From Lepidostoma basale (Eukaryota; Arthropoda; Insecta; Trichoptera; Lepidostomatidae), in NCBI GenBank assembly GCA_022606425.2, contig JAHDVF020000584.1:29572-93571 (forward strand): DNA of 64,000 bases. Reading direction: 5' to 3'. A model generated the notes under the pieces. The model worked only from the letters and a program-made list of their open reading frames with translations, made no database searches and was not told where the DNA came from. Made by a program: the position numbers and the translations under genes. Shown in pieces: positions 61,670 to 64,000 of the stretch; the first letter of the stretch is position 1, and each line of letters starts with the position of its first letter.

Positions 61670-61713
61670 ATATCACTAATGAAGGGCTGGTTAGTCCGAA
61701 ACATATTTGATAT
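61670..61713 (+). ncRNA. hammerhead ribozyme-like, second tandem copy
   Basis: Helix I ATATCA with TGATAT, core CTAATGAA, helix II GGGCT-GGTT-AGTCC (one G-T), GAAAC, then ATATT: helix III has lost one pair. Probably less active than its neighbour. Confidence 0.45.
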
Positions 61714-61839
61714 TTAATATTTATTTTTTAATAAACGTGAGTGTTGTATATAAAGTATATGAAACAATAAACATAAAACATCTACAATACAAAGTTATGG
61801 CGAACATAGAAGAAACTAAAATATTTGTATACAAATATT

Positions 61840-62012
61840 GTAGGAGTGGGAAATGCCTATTGATGGCGTTTGCAACCCATCACACCGCGTCTCCCGCGGG
61901 GGCGAAAAGAGAAAGATGAAATGCCGCATCGGTTAACGTGTGGCAGTCCATTTTTTCTGCCTACCCCTTCGGGAAAACGGCGTGATGGTTGGTTAGTTAA
62001 TTAGTTAATTAT
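61840..62012 (+). mobile_element. A2 element, 3' ~170 bp
   Basis: GGAAATGCCTATTGATGGCG, GCGGGGGCGAAAAGAG and the shared 3' end with a mutated tail (TTGGTTAGTTAATTAG). Confidence 0.75.
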
Positions 62013-62344
62013 TATTTTTGTTAATGCAGATAGTACGTCCCTGCGTCTGGATTTTTTTTATGTATATATTGTATTGTACTATAAATACATTTGTCTTACA
62101 ATGTTTCACGGTGTTCGGGACGCATGCCAATTCGGAAATTCATCTTGCATCTAAACCATGTCGCGTCCTTCGCTAGCGGAACCCACCTGCCACCGGTGAT
62201 GTAGGCGGGGAGAGCAATCAAACTCCCGATTACGATAAAATCGTTAATATATTCATCATCATCATCAGTATATATCTTTCCTCTCCTGGACGTAGACCTC
62301 CTCCATCCATTGTATTTAAATGATTTATTAATTTGTTTAAATAA
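62013..62344. other. mixed scraps
   Basis: LINE-B-like GGCGGGGAGAGCAATCAAAC at 62206 and RTE-3-like CTCCTGGACGTAGACCTCC at 62283. Otherwise unassigned. Confidence 0.4.
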
Positions 62345-62384
62345 ATAAATCAAATATTGAATGTCGGCCATGTGAGTGTTGGAT
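62345..62384 (+). mobile_element. LINE-A scrap
   Basis: AAATCAAATATTGAATGTCG then GCCATGTGAG. Confidence 0.5.
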
Positions 62385-62670
62385 ACTATATCCTGGCACA
62401 CCTCTTTAGCTTCTTCCACATTCATACAGCGAGTCATACACGCACGTCGATTCTTCCGACTATTAACATGACCAACCTTTAAAATTTGATTAATTTGGTC
62501 ATGCCATGTTTTCCTCGGTCTGCCTCGACTCTGTACTCCATTTACATCATAAATGTATACTTTCTTAACCATTCTTTCTCTATCCACGCGCTCCATATGT
62601 CCGAAGCAACGCAGCGATCCTTTCATAATTTTGTTCATAATACCTTCTTCCGCTCTACATTTCTTTCTTA
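62385..62670 (-). mobile_element. LINE-A' internal fragment
   Basis: MERVDRERMVKKVYIYDVNG and RSRGRPRKTWHDQINQ, lacking the last ~60 bp and tail. Confidence 0.78.
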
Positions 62671-62689
62671 TAAAAAAATATTAAAGTAG

Positions 62690-63092
62690 GATAATTGCCA
62701 TAGAAACGAGATATATGATAGAAAACCAAACGACAAAATAAGGAAGAAATGTAAGGCAAATGATTGCATCATAAGTAAAATTAAAAAGGAATCCCTGAGA
62801 TGGTTTGGACATATGGAACGAATGGACGAAAGAAGAACGGTTAAAATGTTGTATACAAGCAGTGTAAGTGGAAAGAGAAGCCATGGAAGACAAAGGTAAA
62901 CATGTCATGACCAAACTAATCAAATACTGAAAGGCGGCCACATCCGAAGTTAGCGAAATCGACGAGGATGCATTTTACGATGTATGATTGTAGAAGAACC
63001 TAGAGAGGTATGTCAGGACAGAGCAGTATGGCGGTCCATCCTCTCTTCCTATCCCTCCAGAGAAACGGCATGATGGTTAGTAAGTTTGTTAG
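62690..63092 (+). mobile_element. LINE-A subfamily fragment
   Basis: SLRWFGHMERMDERRTVKML then TSSVSGKRSHG; the end is ACGGCATGATGGTTAGTAAG. It belongs to the SSVSGKRSRG subfamily. Confidence 0.78.
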
Positions 63093-63294
63093 GTGATCCG
63101 TTTTCGGTGTGTCTACACTAGATCACAGCGTGGACACAACGTTTAATTTTAAATTTGGAATACAGAATCTTCCATTACGTAATTTTTAATTAATGAACGC
63201 TGTTAAGTTTTTTTTATTATCGCAGCACGGCTGACCGATTTGTAAGAATAAATAATAAAATCATTCATGATAGATAATTACCGTTCGGCGATTC

Positions 63295-63895
63295 TCAAGT
63301 CGAGAGTATTTGTCTCCTGAACGTACCTTCACTAATATGAAAGACATCGATCTCCGAAGAGACCGCGTTCAGCAGACTAATTGCTATTCCCACCGGTCTC
63401 ACCAGAGGCAGATTGGTTCTGGTGGCCGGTAGGTAAAACAATCTGTGCTGTCGCTGTCGGAGAAATCTATCAGGGAATAAAAGACCAACACCCTCTAGCA
63501 CGGCCGAGTTCTCGAAATATCCCCTGATTAATTTAAAGAAATGGGTAATGAGATGTCCATCTCTTCGAAGCTGCAAAGAATTGGTTCCGAGCATTCCTAA
63601 AAGAAATGCCGTGGGATAGAGCCACGGATAACTACCATATGCTCTCATGTTAGGATACCTTAGAGATTTTTTCTGAACCCTCTCCAGCATAACGGAATAT
63701 CTCACCTCGTGAGTACTCCATATCACAGAACCACTTTCGAGCCTGCTCCGAACCATCGCGTTGTATAGGACTCTGAGCACATTGTGATCTATGAAAACTC
63801 TTCCGATCCGAATGATGAAGCCCATCATCCTCAGTGCAATGTCACAAATCCTCTCGATATATGCACGAAAAGTCATATGAGAGGTTCCACTGTAC
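63295..63895 (-). mobile_element. LINE-B, longest copy, ORF open
   Basis: One frame of ~190 codons on the minus strand: MTFRAYIERICDIALRMMGF, VLYNAMVRSRLESGSVIW, TAFLLGMLGTNSLQLRRD, LVRPVGIAISLLNAV. The 3' UTR and tail are missing, so this is an internal fragment. Confidence 0.82.
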
Positions 63896-63911
63896 TAGTG
63901 TGTTAGTTTAA

Positions 63912-64000
63912 CCCTTACCACTCCTCTGTCGAATGCCAGCCGACATCGCTATATGTACGCTACAACTCATTTGTCGGCTGACGGCCGACAAGATAAGACA
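63912..64000 (+). mobile_element. piggyBac-like terminus K, copy 2, cut by the window
   Basis: TTAACCCTTACCACTCCTCT then CGAATGCCAGCCGACATCGC, matching 53514-53597 inverted. The rest lies beyond the window. Confidence 0.55.

Larger units (their letters stand above)
61400..61790 (+). repeat. tandem ~215-bp repeat, each with a hammerhead-like motif
   Basis: Unit 1 (ACTGATCATATTTGTAAATG..) and unit 2 (ACTGAGCATATTTGTAATCG..) align along their length. The post-motif part AGTGTTGTATAT..AAAGTATAT also repeats (61523, 61741). Confidence 0.75.

Overview
The window looks like insect nuclear DNA and is most probably lepidopteran. It is AT-rich, its one recognisable host gene is split by many introns, and almost everything else is a dense, nested bed of non-LTR retrotransposon 3' ends, a tRNA-derived SINE, small terminal-inverted-repeat (TIR) elements and minisatellites. 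The order assignment is an inference from repeat style; no rRNA, mitochondrial or other diagnostic marker is present.

The host gene is on the minus strand from 23361 down to about 6888. It encodes a DEK-family chromatin protein. I could place 14 coding exons with GT/AG borders that all stay in frame (649 codons). The order is an acidic/lysine-rich N-terminal region, the DEK-type SAP region (exons 6-8), a long low-complexity stretch with AT-hook-like GRP motifs, and a DEK C-terminal domain (exon 14). Its introns hold most of the mobile DNA in the first 23 kb.

From about 23.4 kb to the end I find no convincing host gene. The main families are as follows. LINE-A is a non-LTR element present in several dozen fragments; its ORF stops about 4 nt before a (TTAG)n tail. 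LINE-A' is a subfamily with (GTTT)n or (GTTG)n tails. 'A2' is a non-autonomous element of about 0.68 kb that shares the last ~60 nt of LINE-A. LINE-B has a (TTGAT)n tail. RTE-1, RTE-2 and RTE-3 are RTE-like 3' ends with GAA-rich tails; LINE-E and LINE-J are two further LINE tails. There is a tRNA-derived SINE (about 10 copies), pogo-like (TA) and piggyBac-like (TTAA) MITEs, hAT-like remnants, a truncated mariner, a foldback family D and an unclassified element H.

The most interesting signal is a set of hammerhead-ribozyme-like motifs: an 8-nt core near CTGATGAN, a helix II that differs in sequence but still pairs, GAAA, a palindromic helix III and usually GTC. They occur in at least a dozen places, many in inverted or tandem repeats. 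The best is a tandem pair about 215 bp apart at 61.4-61.8 kb. They resemble hammerheads of Penelope-like elements and animal retrozymes, with one extra core nucleotide. Nested insertions with target duplications let relative ages be read in several places.
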